Notes: generated by a model not told the origin, from the sequence alone. Counted from the first letter of the stretch, positions 27,201 to 37,133 are shown. The stretch is DNA of 46,735 nt from Candidatus Kerfeldbacteria bacterium (GCA_016182495.1 JACPGK010000033.1:1-46735), one strand, 5' to 3'. A program made the numbers and translations.

Positions 27201-27849
27201 AAATATTGGTACTGGAGTAGTTGATACCACCGAATTTCGTACTATGTGGAATACTGAATTTGCTGGCGGGCATAGTAATGGTTGCTATAATTATAGCCAT
27301 GGTGGTAATTACGCTAACGCGCGAGCCGTAGTGAGCCAAATGAGCATGGATAATAGTGATGGCAGTTGGGCGGCGCTTTGTAATATTACCACTACCGATA
27401 TTAGTATGCATTTTGAAGAAGATCAGTATAGTGATAGCGAGCGGTCACATCAAAATGAGGCCGTTGGGGCAGTGATATTTGCCGATGACATTGTGTTTCC
27501 TGGAGCGGTTGATACCTCTCACCATACCATTGGCACATACCAATCAGAGATTTTTGGTAGCAATACCGAGCGCAATTATAATATTATTGAATGGTTCAAT
27601 CAGATCGATTGTAGCAACTGTACGGTGAGTGTTCAACTACGCACCGCTGATACAGTTGATAATTTGGCCTTGGCCGGTTTTGTTGGCCCGGATGGTACCA
27701 CTGCTACTATCTATAGCAATGCCAGCGGAGATTTATTATCACTCAATAGCCTTAATCAGCGATACCTTCAATATGTTATGACCATCACCGGCACTACAGC
27801 CGAATCACCAAAAGTTGAAGCCACTACCATTACGTTGTATGAACGCTAA
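24247..27849 (+). CDS. Giant prepilin-like protein (~1200 aa) with three tandem modules of H-type-lectin-like repeats
   Basis: Prepilin motif G|ILLVELIITMAVFAVLATGAIYFL; repeats such as PVVLTAIASANNPNSPVTVRVRNITATGFDIKLDFP; start re-placed from 24085 to ATG 24247. Confidence 0.75.
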   Translation: MKLAIPNLTKQPAGILLVELIITMAVFAVLATGAIYFLTATLYSSQSSAQRAVASHYLQEGLEAVQQIDQIAWNYLADLPNVEYGLAQREGVWELVTTPDHPEDNSRYTRTIIFTDVYRDTAGDIVPSTDDEATFDPHTRGVTVTIAWENSVLDTSTISADTYVTDWIATSTTTTTASAWANGTLTNLRISAIADGELQIIQSPLEIDNITINDTWQTFPFDNTFDHPVVLTAIASANNPNSPVTVRVRNITATGFDIKLDFPTDNTTPSTTNSEIVTYLAIEPGIWELGDGATKLEAGVVEDVSALNCQTCGSWNRGTDITYQHIYSTNPIVFHQIVTDNDSDWITSFVSDDTSATAPPGIDGFQVALNGAEVVTVDDSHGAEDIAYLVIERERTDSFEHIKFETDATGDTVRGFDNTPYRRENFDQTYFGAPLVLATQMSMDATDGSWGKVTGITASRLDLYVDEDQTNDAERSTTTEDMGYMAFAQPGTYYLNDADVVYDAPPFEVGVVTGTTTANLEVGITTASTSWSTVNLTNTYTTPVVVATIQDGNNPATPVTVRVRNATVNSFEVRLDIPPDNFNPTSSNAETVNYLVVEAGVWRLGNSGIKLEAGVQDNVSRVNCFSCGGWNNGVDVSYTNGYSAAPVVLHQVMSEHDSSWITSFVSDDTSATAPPGTDGFQVALNGAEVTASHEAEDIGYVVIEAEKTATANSVAFETDTTGDIVRGFDDTHYTDTFDHTYITAPIVLAAQTTSDATEGSWAMLDSVTPTQVTLYADEDQTRDRERSHTSEDFSYLAFGQAGSFTLTDNNFLRNPVTVNLAQSYTNPVVITSPWLTSDTNSPVSTRVYDVTSTAFTVQFDFPTDNFSPRNTTFSDQVYYLVMEEGDWQIGDMKIEAHRDTSSTVASSISWTGDTKNFNHHYSNAPIVLHQVMSRNDPTWISSWVSQPSSRTNPPTRTSLQIAMNAAQVVPSRTHGPETIGWIAFENIGTGVVDTTEFRTMWNTEFAGGHSNGCYNYSHGGNYANARAVVSQMSMDNSDGSWAALCNITTTDISMHFEEDQYSDSERSHQNEAVGAVIFADDIVFPGAVDTSHHTIGTYQSEIFGSNTERNYNIIEWFNQIDCSNCTVSVQLRTADTVDNLALAGFVGPDGTTATIYSNASGDLLSLNSLNQRYLQYVMTITGTTAESPKVEATTITLYER
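25278..25368 (+). repeat. 91-bp near-identical direct repeat, copy 1
   Basis: Matches 26223-26313 with one mismatch (GGCATCG vs GGCACCG). Confidence 0.9.
26223..26313 (+). repeat. 91-bp near-identical direct repeat, copy 2
   Basis: See copy 1 at 25278-25368. Confidence 0.9.
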
Positions 27850-28342
27850 AACACCAACTGGTTTCTCATTATTCGAAGTAGTGGTGTACCTGGCGGTATT
27901 TGCCTTGGTGATGGTAGCAATTTTGACCATTTCGGCTCAAAGTGTCCGCAGTAAAACTAAAGCCGTAGCCATTCATAATGTCAATCATGCCGTCACTTTT
28001 GTATTGCATCGTATCAGCAGCGATGTCCGTTCGGCCAAAACCATTGATGCGAACGATTTTGAAGATGGCCTATTAACTCTTACGCTGGCTGATAACTCAA
28101 CGCGACAATACCAATTTACAGCTGGCGCTATCACCCTAGCAAACAATGGCGGGTCACCCCTAACACTAACGCCGAGTAATGTGACAATTGATCAATTTAC
28201 CGTAGTGAATCGTACTCATACTAATTTTAATACCATCCGAACCATCAGCATAACAGTGCAAGCCTCAATCGGCAGTAGTAGTAATCGACCCGAATTTGAG
28301 GCTGATGCCGCTGGTACTACCACTATCACATTACGACAATGA
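27842..28342 (+). CDS. Prepilin-like protein (GspJ-like)
   Basis: MNAKTPTG|FSLFEVVVYLAVFALVMVAILTI prepilin cleavage motif. Confidence 0.75.
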   Translation, partial: NAKTPTGFSLFEVVVYLAVFALVMVAILTISAQSVRSKTKAVAIHNVNHAVTFVLHRISSDVRSAKTIDANDFEDGLLTLTLADNSTRQYQFTAGAITLANNGGSPLTLTPSNVTIDQFTVVNRTHTNFNTIRTISITVQASIGSSSNRPEFEADAAGTTTITLRQ

Positions 28343-28731
28343 AACCAGCACCCGGCTACATTGCTTTAATTAGTGTGACCATTATTTTATCGGTTGTGGT
28401 GGTGATAGGCGTTTTAGTCACCGTGTTAACCGCTAATGGATTAGTGGCTGCCTTTACCACCGATCAAGGTATGCGGGCATTCTATGTGGCTGATAGTTGC
28501 GCCTATGAGGCCATGGTACGCATCAAACGAATTGGTTTGGGTTACATTGGTACTCATACGCTAACAGTTGTGACCGAAGGTAATTACTGCACTATTATCG
28601 CCACCGCCGGACCCGGCACTACAATAAATGTCCAAGTGACTGGAGTATTTCGTGAGAATTATTATCATGCAATTGCTTTACAATTAGAAACTAATCCATT
28701 TACGCTAATCAGTTGGCAAGAGACAGAATAA
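28339..28731 (+). CDS. PilX-like minor pilus-associated membrane protein
   Basis: N-terminal G-YIALISVTIILSVVVVIGVLVTVL; location in pilus operon; 4-nt overlap with upstream gene. Confidence 0.55.
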   Translation: MKPAPGYIALISVTIILSVVVVIGVLVTVLTANGLVAAFTTDQGMRAFYVADSCAYEAMVRIKRIGLGYIGTHTLTVVTEGNYCTIIATAGPGTTINVQVTGVFRENYYHAIALQLETNPFTLISWQETE

Positions 28732-28755
28732 TTATAATAGGCTACACTACACACC

Positions 28756-29817
28756 ATGCGTAGTATTGGAGTGAATTTGTCGGATTATTCAGTTGAAGCG
28801 GTTGAATTACACCGGGGTATATTTTCTCGTTTGCCAGCTGTTACGGCAATCAGTCGAATAACCTTAGCCGACGGCATTGTCAATAATGGTATCATTCTCG
28901 ATCAGCCCGCTTTGATTGCTCAATTACAAGTACTATGGCAACAGGCTCGGCCAACACCGTTTCAGGCTAAGGCCGTAGTGGTGTCGTTACCTGAAAGCCA
29001 AGTATTTACCAGGTTATTAAGCTTTCCGGTAGGAGTGAGCCGAGATCATATCGCTGCTACTTTACAACAACAGCTGGGACATTATTTGCCATTTACGAAC
29101 AACGATGTCGGCCATAATTTTATTCAATTGGGTCAGCGGGGCCAGCAGCAAGATATTTTGTTAGTGGCTGTGCCCCGGACTATTTTACAAAGTTATCGTA
29201 CATTGGCTCAAACCATGCAATGGAAGTTAGTAGCCATTGAATTAGAATCAATCAGTTCGGCTCGCGCGGTGTTATCAGCCGTTACTCCCGGCACCGCTCA
29301 ATTGCTATTAGATATTGGAGCTCGTACTACCATTGTCAGTTTTTTTAATCATACTGGCTTACTGTTTACTTTTAATATTCCAGTAGCCGGGCAACAACTG
29401 ACGCAACAGATTATGAAAACCGCTAAACTCACTGCGGCTTTGGCAGAACAATTGAAATGTCGTGATGGTATCACCGGTAAAAATGCAACCGTGACAACCG
29501 CCTTAACCACCGTATTGGCCAGCATTGTTAGTAAAATTCAGGAAGCCAAGCAGTATGTAGAAAACAATTACGGTCACACTGTCGAACGTATTTATTGCAT
29601 TGGTGGTACAGCCAATTTACCGGGTTTAATGGATTGGTTACAGCAACAACTCGGTCAGCCTTGTGGCGTTGCTCAACTGTTGGCAAGTTTACGAAAAAAT
29701 AGTACACTGGCACTATTGCAAGATGATGGTTTAGTGTATAGTAATGCGGTTGGTTTAGCCCTGGGGGTAGTGGCTAAAGAACAATCATTTTCAGGAGTTA
29801 ATTTAAATACTTTATAA
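28756..29817 (+). CDS. pilM: PilM, type IV pilus actin-like assembly protein
   Basis: MRSIGVNLSDYSVEAVEL, LLLDIGARTTIVSFF, IYCIGGTANLPGLMDWL. Confidence 0.88.
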   Translation: MRSIGVNLSDYSVEAVELHRGIFSRLPAVTAISRITLADGIVNNGIILDQPALIAQLQVLWQQARPTPFQAKAVVVSLPESQVFTRLLSFPVGVSRDHIAATLQQQLGHYLPFTNNDVGHNFIQLGQRGQQQDILLVAVPRTILQSYRTLAQTMQWKLVAIELESISSARAVLSAVTPGTAQLLLDIGARTTIVSFFNHTGLLFTFNIPVAGQQLTQQIMKTAKLTAALAEQLKCRDGITGKNATVTTALTTVLASIVSKIQEAKQYVENNYGHTVERIYCIGGTANLPGLMDWLQQQLGQPCGVAQLLASLRKNSTLALLQDDGLVYSNAVGLALGVVAKEQSFSGVNLNTL

Positions 29818-29821
29818 TATT

Positions 29822-30322
29822 ATGTCACAACTCAACGATCATCGGCGTACAATGTCAGCTGGATTCACCTTAGTTGAATTATTAATTGTGATTGCGGTGA
29901 TTTCAATTTTAGCCGCGGTCGCCTTTGTAGCGATTGATCCTGCCACCCGTATTAACGAAGCGCAAGATTCTGAACGATGGAGCGCCGCCAATGCTTTGAT
30001 GGATGCATTTTTACAATCAACCGTTGATAACGATGGCACCTATCCAGCCGGAATAGCCGCTAATGGTACTGTGCATATGATTTCTAGTACTACCGATGCC
30101 AGTTGTACCCCAACTTGTCCATCAGCCACGGTGACTAGCTGTACTGATTTTGATGATTTGGTTGGCCAAGGTTATATTGCCAGTTTACCGCAAGATCCCG
30201 ATGGCGTTGGTACCTTTGATGGCGGTAATGGCTACACCTTGAGCGTTGCTTCAACTGGTATCGTCACCGTCACTGCCTGTGGTGCTGAAGAAGCGGAAGA
30301 CGGTATTACTGTAGCTCGTTAG
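29822..30322 (+). CDS. Type IV pilin/prepilin (major-pilin-like)
   Basis: SAG|FTLVELLIVIAVISILAAVAFVAIDP class III signal. Confidence 0.9.
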   Translation: MSQLNDHRRTMSAGFTLVELLIVIAVISILAAVAFVAIDPATRINEAQDSERWSAANALMDAFLQSTVDNDGTYPAGIAANGTVHMISSTTDASCTPTCPSATVTSCTDFDDLVGQGYIASLPQDPDGVGTFDGGNGYTLSVASTGIVTVTACGAEEAEDGITVAR

Positions 30323-30337
30323 TACACAAACTGTTAG

Positions 30338-30421
30338 TGCCGATGGACGGAATCGAACCGTCATGAGGTTGCCCTCACAGGTTTTTGAGACCTGCGTGTC
30401 TACCAGTTCCACCACATCGGC
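30338..30421 (-). tRNA. tRNA-Leu (anticodon CAA), CCA not encoded
   Basis: Minus strand GCCGATGTGGTGGAACTGGTAGACACGCAGGTCTCAAAAACCTG...GGTTCGATTCCGTCCATCGGCA; acceptor GCCGATG/CATCGGC; anticodon loop CUCAAAA. Confidence 0.95.
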
Positions 30422-30478
30422 GTAAACCGGATAGTACTGATTTTCCAAGAACGTGTCAATACGGTATACTGAACAATT

Positions 30479-31243
30479 ATGGCACGAATTATTGCCTTTG
30501 CCAATCAAAAAGGCGGCGTTGGAAAAACTACTTCGGCTATTAATGTGGCCAGTTTTTTAGCATTGGGCGGCAAACACGTGTTGGTGGTAGATATTGATCC
30601 CCAAGCCAATGCCACTCAAGGATTTGGGATTAATCCGCGACAACTTGAGCGTGGTATTTATAACGTGTTGGTTGGTCAAGATAATATTCGTAACACCTTG
30701 TTTCAAACTGAACTTGAACAACTCCATATTGCCCCAGCAACCATTGCGTTAGCTGGTGCTACTATCGAGCTCGTCAATGTGGCTGAACGTGAATATAAAC
30801 TGGATCAGGCTTTACAATCGATTCAAATGTACTATGACTATATTATTGTGGATTGCCCGCCATCGTTAGATTTACTCACTCTTAATGGCCTGGTAGCCGC
30901 CCGGTGGATTATGATCCCAGTGCAATGTGAATACTATGCCTTAGAGGGGCTGGGTCAATTATTGGCTACGATTGAATTAGTGCAACAGAATTTACAATCA
31001 CAGTTGCAAATTGGTGGTGCCATTGTTACGATGTTTGATCGTCGTAATGCCTTATCGCGCCAGGTGATACAAGAAGTACAACAGCATTTCCCCTTTCATG
31101 TATTTGAAGCTGTTATCCCAAGAAATGTTACCCTAGCCGAAGCTCCATCGTATGGTAAACCGATTGCTTTGTACGAACCGCGCTCAACTGGTGGCAAAGC
31201 CTACCGCCGGTTAGCTGATGAAATTATCCAGCGTGTGATATAA
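30479..31243 (+). CDS. parA: ParA/Soj chromosome-partitioning ATPase
   Basis: MARIIAFANQKGGVGKTTSAINVA deviant Walker A. Confidence 0.95.
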   Translation: MARIIAFANQKGGVGKTTSAINVASFLALGGKHVLVVDIDPQANATQGFGINPRQLERGIYNVLVGQDNIRNTLFQTELEQLHIAPATIALAGATIELVNVAEREYKLDQALQSIQMYYDYIIVDCPPSLDLLTLNGLVAARWIMIPVQCEYYALEGLGQLLATIELVQQNLQSQLQIGGAIVTMFDRRNALSRQVIQEVQQHFPFHVFEAVIPRNVTLAEAPSYGKPIALYEPRSTGGKAYRRLADEIIQRVI

Positions 31244-31250
31244 TATAGTC

Positions 31251-32132
31251 ATGGCTTTAGGACGAGGACTCGATTCATTAATCCCACCGCGCAATTCTGC
31301 ATCGAATATTGCTAATCAGGCAGCGGCTTCTTCGTTAACAGCAGCTCAACACGAGACTTGGCAGGTTCCAGTCACAGCCATTAGCGTTAATCCACATCAA
31401 CCGCGTCGACATTTTTCTCACCAAGCGTTAGAAGAATTGATTAATTCTATCCGCGAACATGGCATACTGCAGCCATTATTAGTGAGTGGTATTGATACTA
31501 ATCACTATCAATTAATTGCCGGTGAAAGGCGCTTACGAGCTGCTCGCATAGCTGGGCTAATCCAGGTACCGGTGATAGTACGTGATGTCAATGAGTTAGA
31601 GAAGCTAGAATTAGCCTTGATTGAAAATGTACAACGGTCTGATTTGAATCCGGTGGAACGAGCTGATGCCTATCACAAACTGATTAATGAATTTGGTTTA
31701 AATCATGATGAAGCTGCCAAAAAGGTGGGTATTTCTCGATCGAGTTTTACCAATACTATGCGTCTGCTCGATTTACCAGGAGATATTCAGCAAGCCTTAG
31801 CTGATGGGAAAATTACGGAAGGTCATGCCAAAGTGTTGTTGGGTTTACCAACGGTAACTGCTCAATTAGAGCAGTTGCAGCTGATTTTGAACCAGCAATT
31901 AACGGTACGCGATTTGCTGAATCAGGTACAGGGTCATACTAAACAGCCACACTTTCGCCAGCGCCGCCGGCAGCAATTACTGCAGCCGCATCTAGCGGCT
32001 ATGCAGAATGATTTAGTGGGTGCGCTTGGTACTAAAGTGGTCATTAAACCCAAAGGCGACGAAGGTACCATTACTATTACGTATTACTCGGCTGAAGAGC
32101 TAGCCGAGTTGTTGCGTAAGATAATAGGTTAA
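31251..32132 (+). CDS. parB: ParB/Spo0J partition protein
   Basis: NPHQPRRHF, GERRLRAA, ALIENVQRSDLNPVERADAY, HTH. Confidence 0.95.
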   Translation: MALGRGLDSLIPPRNSASNIANQAAASSLTAAQHETWQVPVTAISVNPHQPRRHFSHQALEELINSIREHGILQPLLVSGIDTNHYQLIAGERRLRAARIAGLIQVPVIVRDVNELEKLELALIENVQRSDLNPVERADAYHKLINEFGLNHDEAAKKVGISRSSFTNTMRLLDLPGDIQQALADGKITEGHAKVLLGLPTVTAQLEQLQLILNQQLTVRDLLNQVQGHTKQPHFRQRRRQQLLQPHLAAMQNDLVGALGTKVVIKPKGDEGTITITYYSAEELAELLRKIIG

Positions 32133-32139
32133 CGACTGG

Positions 32140-33603
32140 CTATTTTTTATCAAGCAATTTTTTGCGATCTTGATCGTTACGCTTATTGAGCCAGGCTTGC
32201 ACATGACGTTTAGCACTATGTGTTTTAACAATGTTTAACCAATCGGAGTTGGGTCCTTGGCGGTGTTTATCAACCATCACCTCAACCACATCACCAGATT
32301 TTAAGCGAGTATCTAACGGTACGAGTTGGTCGTTCACTTTAGCGCCGCTACATTTATGACCAATATCGGTATGAATATGATAGGCAAAATCAATTGGCGT
32401 GGCGTCTTCTGGCATATCAATCACATCACCGCGTGGTGTAAACACAAAGATACGAGTTTGAAAAATATCAATTTTTAATGATTCTAAATATTGCTCTTCA
32501 TCTTGAATTTCTTTTTGCATTTTAGCTAACTGTTGTACCCAAACATACCGCTCTTTTGACATTGATGCTCCCGGAGTTTCTTTATAATGCCAATGAGCGG
32601 CAATGCCATATTCGGCTTCTTCGTGCATGCCAGCCGTGCGAATCTGCATTTCAACAATTTCGCCAGCGTCTGTAAATACTGTAGTATGCAGTGATTGATA
32701 GCCATTTGGTTTTGGTTGAGCAATGTAATCTTTAATACGGCCTTTCAGTGGCGGGCAAAATTTATGAATAATGCCTAAAGTTTCATAACAATGTGATACA
32801 TTATCAACGATGATACGCAAAGCCACTAAATCATAAATTTGGCTTAAGTCGCGATTATGGCGCAGCAATTTTTTGTACAAACTATATAAATGTTTAGCCC
32901 GACCATGTACCGAGATATATGGGATATGATGTTCAGTTAAAATGTGTTCAATTTCACCACTAAAGATTTGAACATATTTTTCTTTTTGTCGACGAGTGAC
33001 ACTAACTTTATCAATCAACCAATCATATTCTTCGGGGTATACATACGGAAAGGCTAAATCTTCAATTTGACCTTTAATATCGCCAATGCCTAAACGGTTA
33101 GCGATTGGTGCGTAAATTTCCAATGATTCTAAAGCGATCCGGCGACGCTTATCGGGTGGCAAGGCTGACAAGGTTTCTAAATTATGAATGCGGTCAGCAA
33201 ATTTAATCACAATCACTCGAATATCTTGAGCCATCGCTACAAACATGCGCCGCAAATTTTCTAAATAACGCTGAATGCCACGATATTTTAATTGACCTAA
33301 TTTAGTGACCCCCTCTACTAAAAAACCGACTTCTTTCCCAAATTGTTGGCGGACTTCATCAAGCGTACGATTGGTATCTTCCGGCACATCATGTAATAAG
33401 CCAGCGGCAATGGCAGCATCATCTAAGCGCAGGCCCGCTAATTTATAGGCAGTGGCTTGAGGGTGTTCAAAATATGGGGCGCCAGATTTACGTAACTGTC
33501 CTTGATGGGCTGTTTCGGCAAAATCGTAGGCGCGCTCAATTAAAGCCATATCAGCATCCGAGCGCTGTTCTTTGATAAAATGGAGGAACTCTTCACGTTT
33601 CAT
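32140..33603 (-). CDS. RelA/SpoT-family (p)ppGpp synthetase/hydrolase (HD, synthetase, TGS; no C-terminal ACT)
   Basis: HDVPEDT, RAKHLYSLYKKL, YDLVALRIIV, PKPNGYQSLHTTV, TGS. Confidence 0.93.
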   Translation of the reverse strand: MKREEFLHFIKEQRSDADMALIERAYDFAETAHQGQLRKSGAPYFEHPQATAYKLAGLRLDDAAIAAGLLHDVPEDTNRTLDEVRQQFGKEVGFLVEGVTKLGQLKYRGIQRYLENLRRMFVAMAQDIRVIVIKFADRIHNLETLSALPPDKRRRIALESLEIYAPIANRLGIGDIKGQIEDLAFPYVYPEEYDWLIDKVSVTRRQKEKYVQIFSGEIEHILTEHHIPYISVHGRAKHLYSLYKKLLRHNRDLSQIYDLVALRIIVDNVSHCYETLGIIHKFCPPLKGRIKDYIAQPKPNGYQSLHTTVFTDAGEIVEMQIRTAGMHEEAEYGIAAHWHYKETPGASMSKERYVWVQQLAKMQKEIQDEEQYLESLKIDIFQTRIFVFTPRGDVIDMPEDATPIDFAYHIHTDIGHKCSGAKVNDQLVPLDTRLKSGDVVEVMVDKHRQGPNSDWLNIVKTHSAKRHVQAWLNKRNDQDRKKLLDKK

Positions 33604-33657
33604 AGAAATACTATAAGAATACCCTAGTTGGGGCTAGAATTCAAGGGCCCACCTTCT

Positions 33658-36264
33658 TTATTTGGCTTGTTTGGCAGTTACTAATTCAGCAGCTTGTTCT
33701 AGTGTAATGGTGTCGGGCGCAAGGTGTTTTGGTATGGAAACATTGATTTTTCCACACTTTAAGTACGGTCCAAATTTTCCGGTACGTACTTCAATAGGCT
33801 GATTGATGGTGGGATGATCACCCAGTGCTTTTAAAGCAGCCGACCGCCGCCCACGACCTTTAGGTGTATCTAATAATTCAATGGCTCTGGCTAACGTGAT
33901 AGTCAAAATATTATCAGTGGACGGAATACTACGGGTATCATTGCCGGCTTTGATATACGATCCAAAGCGACCAATATCTATCATCACGTCGGCTCCGGTT
34001 TTTTCATAAACACCCAAATTTTTTGGTAAAGTTAATAGCTGAAGAGCAATATCGAGCGTAACATCTGCTACGTTCATGCCTTTGGGCAAACCTTTCATTT
34101 TGGGTTTAATCACTTTTGGTTTTTTCGGTTTCTTTTTTTTATTCTTACCATCGTCGGCCAGTAGAGAGGTTGTGATCTGTTTATCACCACGTTGCACATA
34201 TGGCCCAAACCGACCCTCAATACTATAAATATTTTCAGCAGTGACGGGATCTTGACCCAACACAGCTGGTCCACCAGCTTTTTTTTCAATAAATTCAAGC
34301 GCTTTATTTAAAGTGAGTTGATCGGGGGCTAGGTTTTCTGGCAAGCTGGCAGTTTGACTAGTATCTCCATCAATTAATTCTACGAATGGTCCAAATCGTC
34401 CGATGCGAATATTGACTGGCTTACCATCGGCTGTTTTACCAAGGGCAATGGTGCAGGCGACCCGAGCATCAATGTCAACCTGGAGTTGTTGATGCAAGCC
34501 GGGCTGTTGATCGGATCCAAAATAAAATGATTTTAAATAGGGGATGGCTTGTTTATCACCAGTAGCAATAGCATCAAGATCTTCTTCCATGGCGGCTGTA
34601 TAGGTGGTGTCCACTAGATTACGGAAATTATTATGTAGTAAGGCCACCACCGCAAAGGCGACAAAGCGGGGAACCAGCGCGCTGCCTTCTTTATATACAT
34701 AGCCGCGATATTGAATGGTATCAATGATACTGGCGTAGGTACTGGGCCGGCCAATACCTTTGGTTTCGAGTTCTTTCACTAATGAGGCTTCTGTATATCG
34801 AGCCGGTGGTTTGGTAATGTGTTCTTCTGGAGTAAGGCTATCAGCGGTAACAGCCTCGTTCATTTTTAATGGAGGCAGAATCGTTTCACGGTCAGTTAAA
34901 TCGGCTTCGGGGTCATCGGCCCCTTCAACATAGGCACGAAAATAACCAGGAAATTCAATGGTGCGCCCAGAAGCTTGAAATACAACAGTATCATGCTGCA
35001 GTTGCACGGTGGTTTGTTGTAATCGGGCATCGGCCATTTGCGAGGCGACTGTGCGTTTCCAAATTAATTCGTATAATTTTAATTCAGTGCTTTCCAGTTC
35101 ACCAGCTAATTCATCAACCGTGCGCATAGTTGTACCGGCTGGCCGAATGGCTTCGTGAGCTTCTTGAGCCGTTTTATTTTTAGTTTTATATAAACGCGGC
35201 TGCTGGGGAATATAATCTGCCCCAAACAAACTGACAATTTTGGCCCGAGCTGCTTGAATAGCCTCGGCCGACAAAGTGACTGAATCCGTGCGCATGTACG
35301 TGATGTAGCCTTTTTCATACAGGCGTTGGGCAGTACGCATTGTTTGACTAGCTGGCCAACTTAATTTTCGACCAGCTTCTTGTTGCAGCGTACTGGTAAT
35401 AAATGGTGGCCGCGGACTAGAATTAATTGGTTTTTGTTGCACTGAACTCACCTGCCAATCAGCTCCAGCGTGAGCTTGGGCTATGGTAGTAGCCTGGGCA
35501 CTGGTTAACGCCATAATGCCTTTGGTTTGAGCGACCGTACTCAATTGGCCAGTGTGACCATCGAAATCTACCCCTGAAGCGATCCGTTGATTATCAAGGC
35601 TATACAGTTTAGCGATAAAGGCCTCGTTGGTTTTGGTATGAAATTTACCAACCACATCCCAGTACGATCGGGTTTGAAAGAGTATGCGTTGTTTTTCACG
35701 CTCTACAATTAATTGCAAGGCGGCGCTTTGTACTCGGCCAGCCGAGAGTTTTGGCGCCACTTTGCGCCATAACACCGGCGATACTTCGTAGCCATACAAC
35801 CGATCCAACAAGCGGCGAGCCTCTTGAGCTTCTACTAAATGCATATCAATATCACGCGGCTGGGCTAGGGCTTGACGAATGGCCGGTTCAGTAATTTCAT
35901 GAAACACCATTCGTTTTACTGGCACGGTTGGTTTGAATACTTGTAACAAATGCCAACTGATGGCTTCGCCTTCACGATCTTCATCAGTGGCCAGATACAA
36001 TTCGTCAGTTTCGGCTATCAATTTTTTTAATTTATCAATGTGTTTCTTTTTATCTTTTGGAATAATGTACAGCGGAGCGAAATCATGTTCAATATCTACT
36101 CCTAACCGAGCCCACTTGGCCGATTTGTATTTGGCGGGTATTTCAGCAGCCGCCTTGGGTAAATCGCGAATATGACCCAAGCTAGATTCCACTACAAAAT
36201 CAGGCGGTAAGAAGCGCTTAATGGTTTTAGCTTTAGTTGGGCTTTCAACGATAACTAATTTCAT
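33658..36264 (-). CDS. topA: DNA topoisomerase I with C-terminal repeat domains
   Basis: MKLVIVESPTKAKTIKRFL, YLATDEDREGEAISWHL, YITYMRTDS; start placed at internal Met (ORF begins at 36276). Confidence 0.95.
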   Translation of the reverse strand: MKLVIVESPTKAKTIKRFLPPDFVVESSLGHIRDLPKAAAEIPAKYKSAKWARLGVDIEHDFAPLYIIPKDKKKHIDKLKKLIAETDELYLATDEDREGEAISWHLLQVFKPTVPVKRMVFHEITEPAIRQALAQPRDIDMHLVEAQEARRLLDRLYGYEVSPVLWRKVAPKLSAGRVQSAALQLIVEREKQRILFQTRSYWDVVGKFHTKTNEAFIAKLYSLDNQRIASGVDFDGHTGQLSTVAQTKGIMALTSAQATTIAQAHAGADWQVSSVQQKPINSSPRPPFITSTLQQEAGRKLSWPASQTMRTAQRLYEKGYITYMRTDSVTLSAEAIQAARAKIVSLFGADYIPQQPRLYKTKNKTAQEAHEAIRPAGTTMRTVDELAGELESTELKLYELIWKRTVASQMADARLQQTTVQLQHDTVVFQASGRTIEFPGYFRAYVEGADDPEADLTDRETILPPLKMNEAVTADSLTPEEHITKPPARYTEASLVKELETKGIGRPSTYASIIDTIQYRGYVYKEGSALVPRFVAFAVVALLHNNFRNLVDTTYTAAMEEDLDAIATGDKQAIPYLKSFYFGSDQQPGLHQQLQVDIDARVACTIALGKTADGKPVNIRIGRFGPFVELIDGDTSQTASLPENLAPDQLTLNKALEFIEKKAGGPAVLGQDPVTAENIYSIEGRFGPYVQRGDKQITTSLLADDGKNKKKKPKKPKVIKPKMKGLPKGMNVADVTLDIALQLLTLPKNLGVYEKTGADVMIDIGRFGSYIKAGNDTRSIPSTDNILTITLARAIELLDTPKGRGRRSAALKALGDHPTINQPIEVRTGKFGPYLKCGKINVSIPKHLAPDTITLEQAAELVTAKQAK

Positions 36265-37117
36265 AGCTACTATCAATATTCCTCCGTACTATTCCTGTAA
36301 TTTCTAATTCTGTCAAGTGATGCATAATTTCAGGAGTAGATTGTTGTGTGTTTTGAATAATATCTTCCAGTCGATTATCGCCTGCGGTGATGGCCTGAAT
36401 AATAGCTTGTTGGTTGATAGATAATTGTAAGGCTGGGCTAGCTAGCTGAGCAATAGGGTTGATGCCTAATTCAGAGATAATATCATCAAGCTGGTACACT
36501 AGTTTAGCACCATATTGAATCAAGTGATGCGTACCAGCCGAGCGGCTGCTAAAGATAGAACCCGGCACAGCAAATACTTCACGATTATAATCCATGGCAT
36601 AGTGAGCGGTCATTAAAGCGCCCGATTTAGCTCGTGCTTCAATCACAATGGTGCCCAGGCTTAAACCAGCAATAATACGGTTACGAGCCAAAAAATGATG
36701 GCGGCGAGCTGGAACGGCAGGTTCGTATTCTGATAGCAGTAATCCTTGAGCTGTTACAATGTGTTCAGCTAACGATTGGTGTTCAGTTGGAAACATTCGG
36801 TTAGGGTGCAAACCATTCGCTAACACGGCAATGGTTTTTCCGGCATGAGTTAAAGCGGTGCGATGAGCCACCGCATCAATACCAGTAGCTAAACCACTCA
36901 CAATCGTAAAGCCATATTGCACCAAACCAGTCACTAATTCAGTGCATGCCCGCCGACCATAATCCGTCATCGCTCGACTACCCACTACGGCTATGGCTGG
37001 GGTAGCGGTGCATGTCCAATCACCGGCATAGTATAGTTGTTGAGGCGGTTGCGGCAGCTGCTTGAGCAATGGCGGATAGTTACTATCTGCCAGAGTAACT
37101 GTTTGTAGAGTATTCAT
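36245..37117 (-). CDS. dprA: DNA processing protein DprA
   Basis: GSRAMTDYGRRACTELVTGLVQYGFTIVSGLATGIDAVAHRTAL Rossmann signature plus C-terminal winged-helix. Confidence 0.93.
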   Translation of the reverse strand: MNTLQTVTLADSNYPPLLKQLPQPPQQLYYAGDWTCTATPAIAVVGSRAMTDYGRRACTELVTGLVQYGFTIVSGLATGIDAVAHRTALTHAGKTIAVLANGLHPNRMFPTEHQSLAEHIVTAQGLLLSEYEPAVPARRHHFLARNRIIAGLSLGTIVIEARAKSGALMTAHYAMDYNREVFAVPGSIFSSRSAGTHHLIQYGAKLVYQLDDIISELGINPIAQLASPALQLSINQQAIIQAITAGDNRLEDIIQNTQQSTPEIMHHLTELEITGIVRRNIDSSYEISYR

Positions 37118-37133
37118 ACTTCTTAATTCATAT

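Noticed and set aside
30251-30508. 85-aa minus-strand ORF covering the tRNA-Leu
   Set aside because: Overlaps a clear tRNA; not a real CDS
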